DNA from: Carboxylicivirga sp.
Lineage (GTDB): Bacteria > Bacteroidota > Bacteroidia > Bacteroidales > Marinilabiliaceae
Direction of reading: 5' to 3'
Length of the DNA stretch: 64,000 nucleotides
Assembly: GCA_025210475.1 (NCBI GenBank)
Contig: JAOARW010000015.1
Location: 1-64,000, forward strand
Program-made: the position numbers and the translations under genes
Notes under the pieces: model-generated
Told to the model about the DNA's origin: nothing
The model's database searches: none
What the model saw: only the letters and a program-made list of their open reading frames with translations
Part shown: in pieces, positions 27,075 through 36,756 of the stretch
Layout: every line of letters starts with the position of its first letter
How positions within the stretch are numbered: position 1 is the stretch's first letter

Positions 27075-30000
27075 ATGCCTAAACTGATACACCGATTCCT
27101 GTTATTAACACTTTTACTGCTTTTGAATGCGGTAGTTAATAAGGTGAGTGCGCAATCGGGCATCAGCATGAGTTTTATAAAGTCAGCTACAGAAATAAGA
27201 CAAGCCGAGTTTGCCAGTAATGTTCTTTTATTGGTAAATAATACACAACAGCCACAACAGGTTGAAATAATGATCAATTCGCCAGCAGGTTGGCAATTGT
27301 TGGGGAAAAGTGTTAAGCCCTATACTTTAGCAATTAAAGACAGTTTATTCGTGCCCGTTCGTATTCGTCCGGCAGGAAACATACAGGGTGATATGACATA
27401 TGTAACCAATGTGTTTTTAACGGCCAATGGTTATACAATAGCCAATGCTACCTGGAATGTTGAGATCAGAAAACAATCAGATTGGTCGGCCCGATTGGCT
27501 TCCAACCACATCTATTTTATGCAGGATGCCGATTCCAGTTCCTTTGAGCTAAATCTATTTAATAACGGAAATGCTGATGAGGCTTTGGTAATTAGTGCTG
27601 TTACCGAACCAGGTGTTGATTTGGTAACGCCCAAAGGGGAAGTGGTTAATGAATTAAGAAAACCAATTTTATTACGTGTCAATCAAGATACGACCATTAC
27701 TTATAAGGTTCGTTGTGAAGATATAGAAGTATTACCAACACAACTCAAAGATGATTCGGAACAACGATACCGTTTGAAAATTAAGGTTCAAAACGAACGA
27801 CAAAAACAATTATCGCGAGGGACATGGAGTGGCAATGTAAACTTCCTAAAACTCTCTGATAATCGAAAGGTTGAAGAATCGGCTCTATCCTCATTCCCCT
27901 TGAGTATTGAGTGGAATAGTTTTAATATTCTCGAAGATAATACCTATGGCTCATTGGCTTTGTATGGTTATAAAAAGCTTAGCGAACAACGCCATATGTC
28001 ATACTATTACCAAGCCAGTTTTATTCAAAATCAGGTTGATTGGGCCTCTTTGTTGGGCGATTATTTTTATTTAGGTTACTTCAGCCCACAGTATAATGTT
28101 GAAGTAGGTGATATTACGGCTGGTAAAACAGGTAGTTTACTGGTTGGGTCTGGTATAAAAGCAAATTATAGGTATAAGGATCATCAGCTTGGTGGAATTT
28201 ACATCGGGAATCCTTCGCCTTTTGATAATCCTTACGTAACAGGGTACGGAGTTTCTTATGGCTACAAAAGAAATCGAATAAAGGGAGATGCCTATTTTGA
28301 GTCGACAAAAAATACGATCCATAATATTCAATCTAATTATGGAACAGCTGATGCCAGTTATTCAGTTAATCGTAATCATACTGTAATGCTTGGAGGTGGC
28401 TATAGTACCGAAAACTTTAATAATGCAGGCATTACCGGGGTAAGTGGTTATCGTGCTAAATTGGGGTACATTGGTTTTGTTAAGAAGTTTAGCATCAATT
28501 TTAATGGATTATACAATTCAGAATCTTATGCACCGCAGAGAGGAGTTATTAATGGAGCAGCCGTAGTAAGTTATCCTTTAAACAATACCATACGCGTGAG
28601 AGGTGGCGGTTCTTATTTTAAAAATGCACCTTCAGATGTTCTTTCCGACGGGAGCATCAGAGATACGGTTTACACTAGCCGAACGACCTACTATATGCAG
28701 ATGCTACGCATGTATAAAGGACAAAGCTTTGCTGTTCAGCCTCAGTATATCAGTTACAAATCTAATGTCCTGGATGCCAATACTGCAGGGGCAAGTTTCG
28801 AATACCGTACGCGTATAAATTCTCAAACCAGTTTTTTTTCAACTGTTTTTGCAGGGCAGGCAAGTTTTCCCAATCACAGTTCTGTTGATCCTATTTTTAT
28901 ATCGAACATACGATTATCATTACGTTATAAGCACTTTAATACCAATGTGAGGTATTACTATGGGCCGTTTTACCTGAACGAACAAATTCACTACATCAAT
29001 ACATTGGAAAATCCACAACGCTTGTTTGCGATGGTCAATCAGGATTTGTGGTTTGCGAAGAACCGGATGCAACTGAACCTAAACATGAATTACAACTACA
29101 GGACGCAACAGGGACGACATCAGTTGGTTGCCAGGCCTGAAATGTTTTATCATACAGCCAATCGTTTTCGCTTTAGTGTGTATGCCAATTACTTGCTTTA
29201 TGCCAATGCACAGTACGAGCGCTCATCGGCCACAGTTAATAACTCACCAATTACCAGTACCGATTTTCTGGTGCCGGCCAGTGTTTCTAACCGCATTGAA
29301 TTCGGTTTCGGAATTAAGTTTAACGTGAATGTACCGGCAGGGGTGGATCGGAATTATCGGGCAACCATGTTGGTGTTCCGCGATTTAAATGGAAACGGCA
29401 TAAAAGATCGGGGAGAGCAAGGGTATGAGAATATGCTGATTCGGGTGACACCTGTATCGGAGAATTTTACTGAGGATGACTTGTTGATGCAACAGGAAAT
29501 ATATGAACTGATTACCAATGCTGATGGAGAAGTGGAATACCGCCATCTACCCCGGGGCAATTACAAAATTGAAACCATTCCGCTTGTGGCCACAGAAGGC
29601 TGGTATGGAGGCAGTGAGTTTTATAAATACATTGATGGTAATCAGGTTATCAATATACCTTTATCTCGTGGTGCCAGGTTGAGCGGCGGTATTTTTGTAC
29701 AGCGCGATGCCCATTCGGCCAATAAAGCAATTGTGTTAGGTGGAATTAGAGTAACGGCCGTTAATCAGTTAAGCGGGAAAGCTTTAAGTTCGTTAACCGA
29801 TCAGTATGGTAATTACAGCATGTACCTGCCCAATGGAGAGTATGTTGTGACCATTAATGAGGGAGCAGTTGGATCGCGTTATCAGTTTATGGAAAATAAT
29901 ATTCCATTGGTGGTGAAAAATAGTGGAGAAAACTATAACATCGGTTTTTTCCTGGTTGAAAAGCAACGTCAGATAAATTTTGGTACTAAGCGAGGCTCAA

Positions 30001-30668
30001 ACGCGATTCTTCGAACGGCCAATATTAAAGATAATCGCGACGCCAGTTCAAATCCTGATAATAATTTAATGTCTGTTTCGTCAGCCGATGTGTTAGGAAA
30101 GGGACAGGTTATTCAGGTGTTTAATGAAGAAAAGGGACGCCTGCAGAATGGTGAGTTGGATACTTTAGTCAATGTCATGTCAGTGCATTGTGTGGAGGCT
30201 GTTTCTGGTCAGTATTTATACTTAAGTACTGGTCTGTCAAAAAAAGGTGCAGCGCGTAAGTTACTTAAGAAAGTAAAAGAGCTGGGTTTTGCAGGTGCCA
30301 AATTAATTGAGGTTAAAGATTTACCTCTTTCAAAAGAAGAAAGAAAAGAAGAAGATGCTTCTTCCATTCAAGCGAGTGATGAGCCAACCGTGGTTTCTAA
30401 TAAGCGATTCGAAACGATACAGTCTGATGACGATAAAGCACTGTTCAGGATTCAGTTTGATTCGACCGTGATTCTTTATGAGCCAGGTGATTTTGATGAG
30501 TCGCTGCCAGACATTGATACCATTTATACCCTTCAAATTGGGGATGTAATTTATTATTCAGTTGGCGCTTTTAAAACGGAAAAGGAAGCAAAGAAGTATT
30601 TGAAAACATTTAAGAAAAAGTATACAACAACGGAGGCTTTGGTTAAGCAGTACACCGAATCGGAATAA
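27075..30668 (+). CDS. Usher-like outer membrane beta-barrel protein with SPOR-like C-terminus
   Basis: A 1197-aa exported protein. Signal peptide to about residue 27. About 28-270: beta-sandwich domains (VLLLVNNTQQPQQVEIMINS; LFNNGNADEALVI) like NEW3/CARDB domains. About 276-755: a long run of alternating aromatic strands (SYYYQASFIQ; LGDYFYLGYF; YNVEVGDITAG), with the character of an outer-membrane barrel; the GDI-TAG pattern recalls chaperone-usher proteins. About 765-785: a calcium-type motif, FRDLNGNGIKDRGEQG, opening SdrD-B-like or carboxypeptidase-regulatory-like domains to about 960. Two SPOR-like segments at about 1034-1082 and 1151-1193 (YTLQIGDVIYY, FKTEKEAKKYL) close it. Genes for two subunit-like proteins precede it and a PapD-like chaperone follows after 17 bases. 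The usher role is inference from architecture and context. Confidence 0.72.
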   Translation: MPKLIHRFLLLTLLLLLNAVVNKVSAQSGISMSFIKSATEIRQAEFASNVLLLVNNTQQPQQVEIMINSPAGWQLLGKSVKPYTLAIKDSLFVPVRIRPAGNIQGDMTYVTNVFLTANGYTIANATWNVEIRKQSDWSARLASNHIYFMQDADSSSFELNLFNNGNADEALVISAVTEPGVDLVTPKGEVVNELRKPILLRVNQDTTITYKVRCEDIEVLPTQLKDDSEQRYRLKIKVQNERQKQLSRGTWSGNVNFLKLSDNRKVEESALSSFPLSIEWNSFNILEDNTYGSLALYGYKKLSEQRHMSYYYQASFIQNQVDWASLLGDYFYLGYFSPQYNVEVGDITAGKTGSLLVGSGIKANYRYKDHQLGGIYIGNPSPFDNPYVTGYGVSYGYKRNRIKGDAYFESTKNTIHNIQSNYGTADASYSVNRNHTVMLGGGYSTENFNNAGITGVSGYRAKLGYIGFVKKFSINFNGLYNSESYAPQRGVINGAAVVSYPLNNTIRVRGGGSYFKNAPSDVLSDGSIRDTVYTSRTTYYMQMLRMYKGQSFAVQPQYISYKSNVLDANTAGASFEYRTRINSQTSFFSTVFAGQASFPNHSSVDPIFISNIRLSLRYKHFNTNVRYYYGPFYLNEQIHYINTLENPQRLFAMVNQDLWFAKNRMQLNLNMNYNYRTQQGRHQLVARPEMFYHTANRFRFSVYANYLLYANAQYERSSATVNNSPITSTDFLVPASVSNRIEFGFGIKFNVNVPAGVDRNYRATMLVFRDLNGNGIKDRGEQGYENMLIRVTPVSENFTEDDLLMQQEIYELITNADGEVEYRHLPRGNYKIETIPLVATEGWYGGSEFYKYIDGNQVINIPLSRGARLSGGIFVQRDAHSANKAIVLGGIRVTAVNQLSGKALSSLTDQYGNYSMYLPNGEYVVTINEGAVGSRYQFMENNIPLVVKNSGENYNIGFFLVEKQRQINFGTKRGSNAILRTANIKDNRDASSNPDNNLMSVSSADVLGKGQVIQVFNEEKGRLQNGELDTLVNVMSVHCVEAVSGQYLYLSTGLSKKGAARKLLKKVKELGFAGAKLIEVKDLPLSKEERKEEDASSIQASDEPTVVSNKRFETIQSDDDKALFRIQFDSTVILYEPGDFDESLPDIDTIYTLQIGDVIYYSVGAFKTEKEAKKYLKTFKKKYTTTEALVKQYTESE

Positions 30669-30685
30669 ATGCAGTTAAGCTTGCG

Positions 30686-31528
30686 ATGGAAACTAAAATG
30701 ATAAAATATATGGATAAGAAGGTTTTAACAGGTTTGGCTTTGTTAATGTTAGTATCAATTGGTACGGTAGCACAAAGTGTTTCGGTAACACCGTCGCGTT
30801 TATATTTTAAAGAAGCTTTGGGCGCTTACAAAAGCCAGAAGGTAAGAGTGACGAATAATGGTACGAAAGCCGAAACTTTTCAGGTAACATTTAATAATTT
30901 TGGTTCTTCGGGTAATAAAGGAAAAACCCAGATTATTGAAGATGAAAACTATGAACATGGATGTTCACAGTGGTTATCGGCTTCACCAGCTTTCTTTGAG
31001 TTGGCACCAGGTGTTACACAAGACGTTGATATTATGATGCAGGTGCCTAATGTACCTGAAGCAAATACTTCGCGATGGGCAGTGGCCAATGTGAAGCTTT
31101 CGAAAGAAAATACCGGAGGTCAGGATGGTGCCAGTAATGAAACGGGCATGCAAATTATGCAAACCTTTCAGTTCTTAATTCATATTTTTCAAACCCCACC
31201 AACGGTGACTTACAAGGAGGCCAATATTACTTCATTTGTACACAAGGGAGCCAATGATAAAAACCAGCAGGAATTAGTGATGGAAGTTGAAAATACGGGC
31301 GAAACCATTCTGGATTGTGCACCTTACCTGGATGTAGTAAGTCTTAAAACCGGAGAAACGACACGTATTAACTCAAGGGCTTTTACTGTTTTACCAGGCG
31401 GAAAACGAGAATTAAGATTTCAGTTACCATCCGCGTTGGCCAAAGGAAAATACAGTATTCTTGGTGTGGTCGATTATGGAAGTGATACCGATTTGGCCGG
31501 TGCTGAACTGGAATTGGAGATTAATTAA
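30686..31528 (+). CDS. PapD-like periplasmic chaperone-type protein
   Basis: 280 aa with a signal peptide ending near GTVAQ. The first domain has the pilus-chaperone pattern: SVSVTPSRLYF at the start (A/G1-type edge strand), KVRVTNNGTKAETFQVTF, LSASPAFFELAPGVTQDVDI, then the F1-G1 region (SRWAVANVKL; QTFQFLIHIFQTPP). A second Ig-like domain (ELVMEVENTGETILDCAPYL; LPGGKRELRFQLPSA) follows. It is last in the cluster and most likely folds or delivers the two small exported proteins to the usher-like barrel. Alternative: a generic Ig-like protein of the DUF916 kind. Confidence 0.72.
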   Translation: METKMIKYMDKKVLTGLALLMLVSIGTVAQSVSVTPSRLYFKEALGAYKSQKVRVTNNGTKAETFQVTFNNFGSSGNKGKTQIIEDENYEHGCSQWLSASPAFFELAPGVTQDVDIMMQVPNVPEANTSRWAVANVKLSKENTGGQDGASNETGMQIMQTFQFLIHIFQTPPTVTYKEANITSFVHKGANDKNQQELVMEVENTGETILDCAPYLDVVSLKTGETTRINSRAFTVLPGGKRELRFQLPSALAKGKYSILGVVDYGSDTDLAGAELELEIN

Positions 31529-31855
31529 GTTGCCAGGTTGCTATTGTAAGTTTTATTGGTTGTTAGTAGTAGTTCCTGGAAAAGTGGATGCGTGTGATAA
31601 ATCATACATTCTGTAAATAAATTTGTTAGAATACGCACACAATTGAGCGATAAAATACATGTGGGGCACATTTTTTTGTCCCACACTTCTTAATATCTCG
31701 AAGCATGAATAGGCCAGTTGTAAAAAAATTGAAAGCAGTTGTCCTGTTTTGATTTTACGATTGAAAGTTGCAGATCATTTTCCTTGTGTGTGGCTTGTCA
31801 GAAGCCAAAAATCTATGCCTAAAAGCCTTATTTTTGTGGCTTACAACATTCAACC
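31529..31855. other. Intergenic region before MaoC-like gene
   Basis: No gene. It holds a TAAATTTG box at 31618-31625 (exact TAnnTTTG) and a hairpin with arms GTGGGGCA at 31661-31668 and TGTCCCAC at 31677-31684 (8 bp, one G-U, T-rich loop). If the box is used, the hairpin lies in a leader of about 230 bases before the ATG at 31856. Confidence 0.4.
31618..31625 (+). promoter_or_regulatory. Candidate -7 promoter box for MaoC-like gene
   Basis: TAAATTTG matches TAnnTTTG. The region 19-21 bases upstream has only GTGTG in place of TTTG. Confidence 0.28.
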
Positions 31856-32950
31856 ATGCAAGGATACATTAAGCCAAACAGAAAAGTTAATTACGGATTG
31901 GACCTTAACCACGTCACAATCGGTCAAGAGATCATTAGTCATTTTAATATTACGGTGGATGAGTCGGTGCACAGTTTGTGGAGCGGACTAATGCCAACCT
32001 CGTCATATCCCGAAAACAGCCGTGAGTTTGCCGGTATTCTGGGCTTCCACGAAATGTTTTTGCCCTATGGCTTCTTGCTGAATCTGACTTTGAGTTTGGG
32101 AGTTGAAAATTTCACTCATTCGGGCTTGCTTCACCTCGAAGTCCGAAATGCCTTGTATTTGAATCCTGCTTTTGCCGGCGATACTTTTTCATGTGTTATA
32201 AAGGTTAAAGATGTCAAGCATACATCCAATGAAGGGTATTCAACTGTTGTGGCCGAGCACTTGTTGTCGAACCAAAAGGGAGAACCGGTATTTTCTTTGG
32301 AAAGGGTGACCTTATTTCCCCGGGTAACGGTAACAGGTGGTAATGCCGGTAAGTTACTGGATTCGCCCAAAAACCATCATTTTAAAGAGAAGATACTGGC
32401 CCGCGTGCGTGGCATATCCATCGAAAATAAAATTGATGATTTTCACGAAGGGGATTTGTTATTACACCCCTTTGTAAGACCGGTAGGAAAGAGTGAGAAC
32501 CTGTTTTGGGCCACTTATTTTAAAAATACCCATCCCATCCATTTCAATTATCAGCGCTACAAGCCCGGCGAAATTGTAATTTCAGGTGGTATTGTATTAT
32601 CGATGGTATTGGGTATTTCGGGTAGAGAATTTCGCCAGTTGTTGCTGCCACAAGTCGATCGCGCATTTCATGTAGTGCCTGTCGTGGCCGAAGATCGTTT
32701 GGGTGCTTTTAGCTATATTAAAAGCAGTACCCAGATTATGCCTGGCTTTGAAGAGATTGAAGTACGCACCTTTGGATTACGCAATGTAGATACCGAACCG
32801 GAGTTAAACGATGCTGATTTTCCCATGGAGTTGTTCAATGGTTTAGACCGCCCGGCAGATGTGGAAGCCGTGTTAGAAGAAAAGTGCCCGGCTTTAAAAG
32901 GAAAAATTTGTTGTGTTGCCGACTGGAAAGGACTGCGAAAGGTAGAATAA
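31856..32950 (+). CDS. MaoC-like double-hotdog acyl-CoA hydratase/dehydratase family protein
   Basis: A 364-aa cytoplasmic protein (no signal) with two hotdog domains. The first, at about 15-165, has the usual LYLNPAFAGDTFSCVIKVKD segment; the second, at about 190-345, has FKNTHPIHFNYQRYKPGEIV and GGIVLSMVLGISGREF, the place where MaoC/hydratase-2 enzymes keep their catalytic Asp and His. Here the motif reads HFN rather than HFD, so activity may differ. Its reaction would be hydration of an enoyl-CoA or a related step. It is a lone gene, with a terminator downstream and convergent with the next gene. Confidence 0.82.
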   Translation: MQGYIKPNRKVNYGLDLNHVTIGQEIISHFNITVDESVHSLWSGLMPTSSYPENSREFAGILGFHEMFLPYGFLLNLTLSLGVENFTHSGLLHLEVRNALYLNPAFAGDTFSCVIKVKDVKHTSNEGYSTVVAEHLLSNQKGEPVFSLERVTLFPRVTVTGGNAGKLLDSPKNHHFKEKILARVRGISIENKIDDFHEGDLLLHPFVRPVGKSENLFWATYFKNTHPIHFNYQRYKPGEIVISGGIVLSMVLGISGREFRQLLLPQVDRAFHVVPVVAEDRLGAFSYIKSSTQIMPGFEEIEVRTFGLRNVDTEPELNDADFPMELFNGLDRPADVEAVLEEKCPALKGKICCVADWKGLRKVE

Positions 32951-32974
32951 AAACAAATAAAGCATTTAAGATAT

Positions 32975-33018
32975 AACCTCTCCGATTGACCGCCCAATGC
33001 AATTGGAGAGGTTTTTTT
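32975..33018 (+). terminator. Terminator after MaoC-like gene
   Basis: The arms AACCTCTCC at 32975-32983 and GGAGAGGTT at 33005-33013 form a 9-bp perfect stem followed by a run of T. The loop is long (21 bases) but ATTG/CAAT inside it can extend the structure. Confidence 0.8.
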
Positions 33019-33049
33019 ATACCTGATTTAAAACATTCGTTGGTAAGTA

Positions 33050-33697
33050 TCAGGATTTACTGATAATACCAAGCATTTCAAGGTACTGTGGCTGGTTTGA
33101 AAGCGCCAAACGTGCAATTTCAATATAATCAGAATACCAATCCTGTAATTCATCAATTGCTAAATCGCGTGCCTTGGTAGCATCTTGTGCTTCACCCATT
33201 TCCTTTTTGCGTTCGGCCAGATTCTGCTCAACTTTATATACCACCTTTGAAGCTGCTTCAAGTTTTTCCTTAGTTTGACCAAATTGAGCCATCTTATCCA
33301 GTGCTTCCGGATCAGATAATAAATTGGCATAAAACACCTTGGATTGTCCCAGCCAGCCCGATTGTGTCTTTTTCCTTTTTCCACTCAGTACGAGTTGAAT
33401 CCACCTGCTGGTATCATTGCGAAAAGCAATGCGTGCTACTTTTAAATGTGGCATATACAGATTGTTGGCCTCGTCAAACGACTCATTCAATACCTTTGTG
33501 GCATCTTGCTGCTCACCATCTTCTTTTTTCTGCTGATAATTAAGTGTAACAGCTTTGTTCTGTATTTCTTTTCCCACTGCCAATCTTTCGGGCGTGTATC
33601 CATACTCGCGAAGAAGATTAGCGATTGTTGGTTCGTTCAAGCCATTATCAATGGCTACTCCTGATTTTGTAATTAAATCATCTATAAATTTACTCAT
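33050..33697 (-). CDS. Hypothetical helical protein with an internal duplication
   Basis: 215 aa, no signal and no membrane segment, rich in Lys, Glu and Gln, predicted largely helical. No family is recognised. Residues 32-106 and 139-213 are two copies of the same about 75-residue unit at a constant offset of 107: the best block is QDATK (64-68 and 171-175), followed by an aromatic/Tyr and then ARIAFRN versus ARLALSN. It lies alone on the minus strand, convergent with the MaoC-like gene and divergent from the T9SS cargo family. The long-helix, duplicated design suggests a structural or protein-binding role. Confidence 0.78.
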   Translation of the reverse strand: MSKFIDDLITKSGVAIDNGLNEPTIANLLREYGYTPERLAVGKEIQNKAVTLNYQQKKEDGEQQDATKVLNESFDEANNLYMPHLKVARIAFRNDTSRWIQLVLSGKRKKTQSGWLGQSKVFYANLLSDPEALDKMAQFGQTKEKLEAASKVVYKVEQNLAERKKEMGEAQDATKARDLAIDELQDWYSDYIEIARLALSNQPQYLEMLGIISKS

Positions 33698-34639
33698 GGT
33701 TCAAGTTTTTAATTAGGGGCGATTTCTTTACTATCTTATTTTCTGATATTTCTGTTAGTCTTGTTTTAGCCTGCAATAAGTATTAGAAACCTTATTGTGT
33801 ATTGCAACAGCTTTATCACAAGGTGTTGCAATAATTTATCTCAAATCACCATCGCAATGCTTTGTTTCATTTCTATAAGTCCCTGTGATCTCGCTTTTTT
33901 TAATCCTCATTGTGCAGGTTTATTACATATATCCGGTTATAATTGATGGATAAACCAAATTTATTGTTCGCGACAATGTTTAAATGGCATGTAACCACTT
34001 GTTTTTCTTAGGGCATCATTAAAGAATGGTTTTTACCCATTGCTTTTTGATGGAGGACCAATTAAAAGTCGTTCAGGACCAAATAGAAACTATAAAGAGC
34101 CACTATTTTTTAATAGGTAAACGGTGACCAATGAAATTAACATGGGACTTAGTTGTTTATTAGTGGTACAATGCTAATAACAAACGGACCTGAATAACTA
34201 ACGTTTCGGTATGCGTAATTTGCTTGTGGGTTAATTACAGAAATACCGGGGAATTGTGATTTTTCATCAGTTTAGAATGTTTGGTTAATGATTGCTTATT
34301 AAACTGGTGTGATTGCAGGAATTAAATTAGTGAAAATAAGATGGTAAAGCAATCGATGTAGGAAATAATTATAGAATTGTACATGTTTAATACCAGATTT
34401 GAGAGCTGTTTCCATTAGAATCATTATGTATCTATGTCTGCAAAAGTTTAGTTGCAGTGTAAAATGTTATTTAGCAATAAAGACCTAAATATCTTAAAAT
34501 CAACACGAATAAAGTGGTCGAATAGTTAAGTGGCTGTAGTACAGGTGTGAAATGTAACCTTTTTTAATAAGAGTCGGTATAAGTTCAAGGTGTTGATAGT
34601 TGATCGGGTTTGTAATTTGTAGAATTAAAACCAACAGCT
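33698..34639. other. Long intergenic region (942 bases) between divergent genes
   Basis: No coding region is supported. It must contain the promoters of the minus-strand gene at 33050-33697 and of the T9SS cargo gene at 34640. Visible: GGACCAA direct repeats at 34055 and 34076 (21 bases apart), and the block AGACCTAAATATC at 34481-34493, which recurs upstream of the next cargo gene. AT content is high throughout and no exact TAnnTTTG box was found on the plus strand. Confidence 0.4.
34481..34503 (+). promoter_or_regulatory. Upstream block shared with the next paralogous cargo gene
   Basis: AGACCTAAATATC with nearby TTAA and TCAA lies about 160 bases before the gene at 34640 and is repeated at 36822-36843, also about 160 bases before its paralog. 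It is either a retained trace of duplication or a common regulatory site. Confidence 0.35.
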
Positions 34640-36739
34640 ATGAGAATTATTTACAAGTGCTTACTAATCCAAGTACTCATTCTGTTTAATTATAGTGCCA
34701 AGGCAGATACCACTGAGTGGGGAGCTGCCGGACAGGACTATACATTATCTTCGAACCACACTATTGCCAGTGGTGACACGGTTGTGGTGCTGGGTAACTT
34801 TTTCGACTCAAATACAAAACAAATTATTGTTAGTTCAGGTGCCATCATGATCGTGCATGGCAATATGAAACTACGAAATGCCAATAGCAATATCAGCGGT
34901 GATGTTGTTGTTCTTGGCGATGTGGATCTGAAAAACACAGATATGGATGATTCCGGGAATTTGATTGTAGTAGGTGCTTTAACCAATTCGAGTGGAAATG
35001 TAAATGGTGTTCTTGGAAATGTTTATTTGCTAGACCCAGAAGCCAATGAGGGAATAAGTATTAATCTGCCGAATGATCCCTTGTACATTGATGATCTATT
35101 AGATGATGCCGATGATAAGCATTTGGTTAATTTAATAATGAGTAATGTCGGTCATGCGGGTACAACTTATAATTGGGATGGTTCGGAATCAACAGATTGG
35201 AATTCGCCTGATAATTGGAGTGACAACCAAGTGCCGGGGGCCCTCGATGTATTGGTCATCGATAATGTAACTAATTTGCCTGTATGTCCATCTGTTTTAA
35301 CGGTTCAGGATATAACCATCAGGCCAGATGCCCAAATGGCCGTAGCACCCGGAAGTCAGATAACTGTTATGGGAGATATCACAATTGAAGCAGGCGGCGA
35401 GTTTATTGTTCAAAATTCTAATACCAATCCTACTTCCTTTTTGGTATATGGTTCTGTAAGTGGTGATATTACCTTTGAATGGAACTACAATAACGAACGT
35501 TGGTGGTTTATTGGTCATCCCATTTCTGATGCAACCATGGCTGATTACAACGAAATTTTAACAACCAATAATGATACCAACGACTATGCCTTGTACGATT
35601 ACCAGGATCCGGATGTATTTGCGAAGATATCGGAAACAGCCTATGACTTTTCAGCCTATAGTCCAATAAAAGGTTACCTGTTTAAGGTAAAGGACGATAA
35701 TACGCCATTAACCTTGGAAGGTACCATTAATAATAATGCGGTTTATAGCAAAACCTTGCAGACCGACTGGCAGATAATAGCCAACCCTTATCCTGCGTAT
35801 TATCAGTTACCAACCGAATCGGGCACTGGTACCGATTTTGATCATACCACCGGCGATGTTTATGTAACGGTGTCAACCAGTAATTCAGATAAGGTTTTTC
35901 ATACCTACAATACCTTGTTGGGAATTGGATCACCGGCGGAGTTTAAAGGAGCGATTGCACCCGGACAAGGTTTTTACGTGCAAACCTACTCGGCAGGAGA
36001 TGTTACCATGAGGGCAGAGCATCGCATGCATTCGATAACTACCCAGCTAAAGTCGGTGTCGAAATTGAATGAAGAGGATATTTTACGATTAAAGCTAAAA
36101 AATGAACATGGACTAATTGATGAGGCGGTAATAACATTCCACGAAAACGGACAGGCCGGATTTACAAAATTAGATTCGGAACAGCGTTTTAATCAAAACC
36201 TGGTTTCGTACTTATATTCTGTAATCGATGGTCATAAGACCGTCATAAACGTTCTGCCGGAATTAGATGATGACTTTTCTCAAAAACTGGGAATACGGGC
36301 CCAGACTGGTGAGCATGAATTCTATATAGAAGGTATTGATGATTTGACGCTGGACTATGAATTGATTTTAGAAGATAAATTTACCGGGAAAGAAACAATC
36401 ATGACCACAGGTAAACTGTATAAGTTTGATAGCGCAGAAGGCAGTTTCGACGATCGATTTGTATTACACCTTAAACAGGCAGAGGCCACATCAGTGGATA
36501 AAGAGTTGCATGAAGAAACCTCGATTAATGTAAAAGATGACAACATTTTGAGTGTTAAATGTGCCTGGCAGGAGGAAGTTAAAAAGCTAAGCGTTTATTC
36601 ACTTAAAGGAGCCATGTTGTTAAAGGAAACCTTTACCGGGCAATTATTCAATCAGGCATTGCAGTTGCCAACAGGATTATACATTGTTAAACTTGAAGGA
36701 GGTAAAAAGAGTTACCAGAAGAAAATTATCCTCAAATAG
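34640..36739 (+). CDS. T9SS type-A sorting-domain surface protein (paralog 1)
   Basis: 699 aa. Signal peptide to about 22 (LFNYSAKA). About 23-176: a repetitive beta-rich region with recurrent G-[DN]-V-x-V-L-G-D turns (IASGDTVVVLGNFF; ISGDVVVLGDVDLK), like a short parallel beta-helix. About 177-699: a module opening YNWDGSESTDWNSPDNW, then NTNPTSFLVYG, WWFIGHPISD, GYLFKVKDDN, DWQIIANPYP and APGQGFYVQTY, ending in a type-A T9SS sorting domain (GLYIVKLEGGKKSYQKKIIL). It should cross the outer membrane through T9SS and be attached to the surface or released. The same module ends the proteins at 36982 and 39291. No catalytic motif is seen; an adhesin or surface-layer role is inference. Confidence 0.86.
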   Translation: MRIIYKCLLIQVLILFNYSAKADTTEWGAAGQDYTLSSNHTIASGDTVVVLGNFFDSNTKQIIVSSGAIMIVHGNMKLRNANSNISGDVVVLGDVDLKNTDMDDSGNLIVVGALTNSSGNVNGVLGNVYLLDPEANEGISINLPNDPLYIDDLLDDADDKHLVNLIMSNVGHAGTTYNWDGSESTDWNSPDNWSDNQVPGALDVLVIDNVTNLPVCPSVLTVQDITIRPDAQMAVAPGSQITVMGDITIEAGGEFIVQNSNTNPTSFLVYGSVSGDITFEWNYNNERWWFIGHPISDATMADYNEILTTNNDTNDYALYDYQDPDVFAKISETAYDFSAYSPIKGYLFKVKDDNTPLTLEGTINNNAVYSKTLQTDWQIIANPYPAYYQLPTESGTGTDFDHTTGDVYVTVSTSNSDKVFHTYNTLLGIGSPAEFKGAIAPGQGFYVQTYSAGDVTMRAEHRMHSITTQLKSVSKLNEEDILRLKLKNEHGLIDEAVITFHENGQAGFTKLDSEQRFNQNLVSYLYSVIDGHKTVINVLPELDDDFSQKLGIRAQTGEHEFYIEGIDDLTLDYELILEDKFTGKETIMTTGKLYKFDSAEGSFDDRFVLHLKQAEATSVDKELHEETSINVKDDNILSVKCAWQEEVKKLSVYSLKGAMLLKETFTGQLFNQALQLPTGLYIVKLEGGKKSYQKKIILK

Positions 36740-36756
36740 AATAGTTAAGATTTGAT

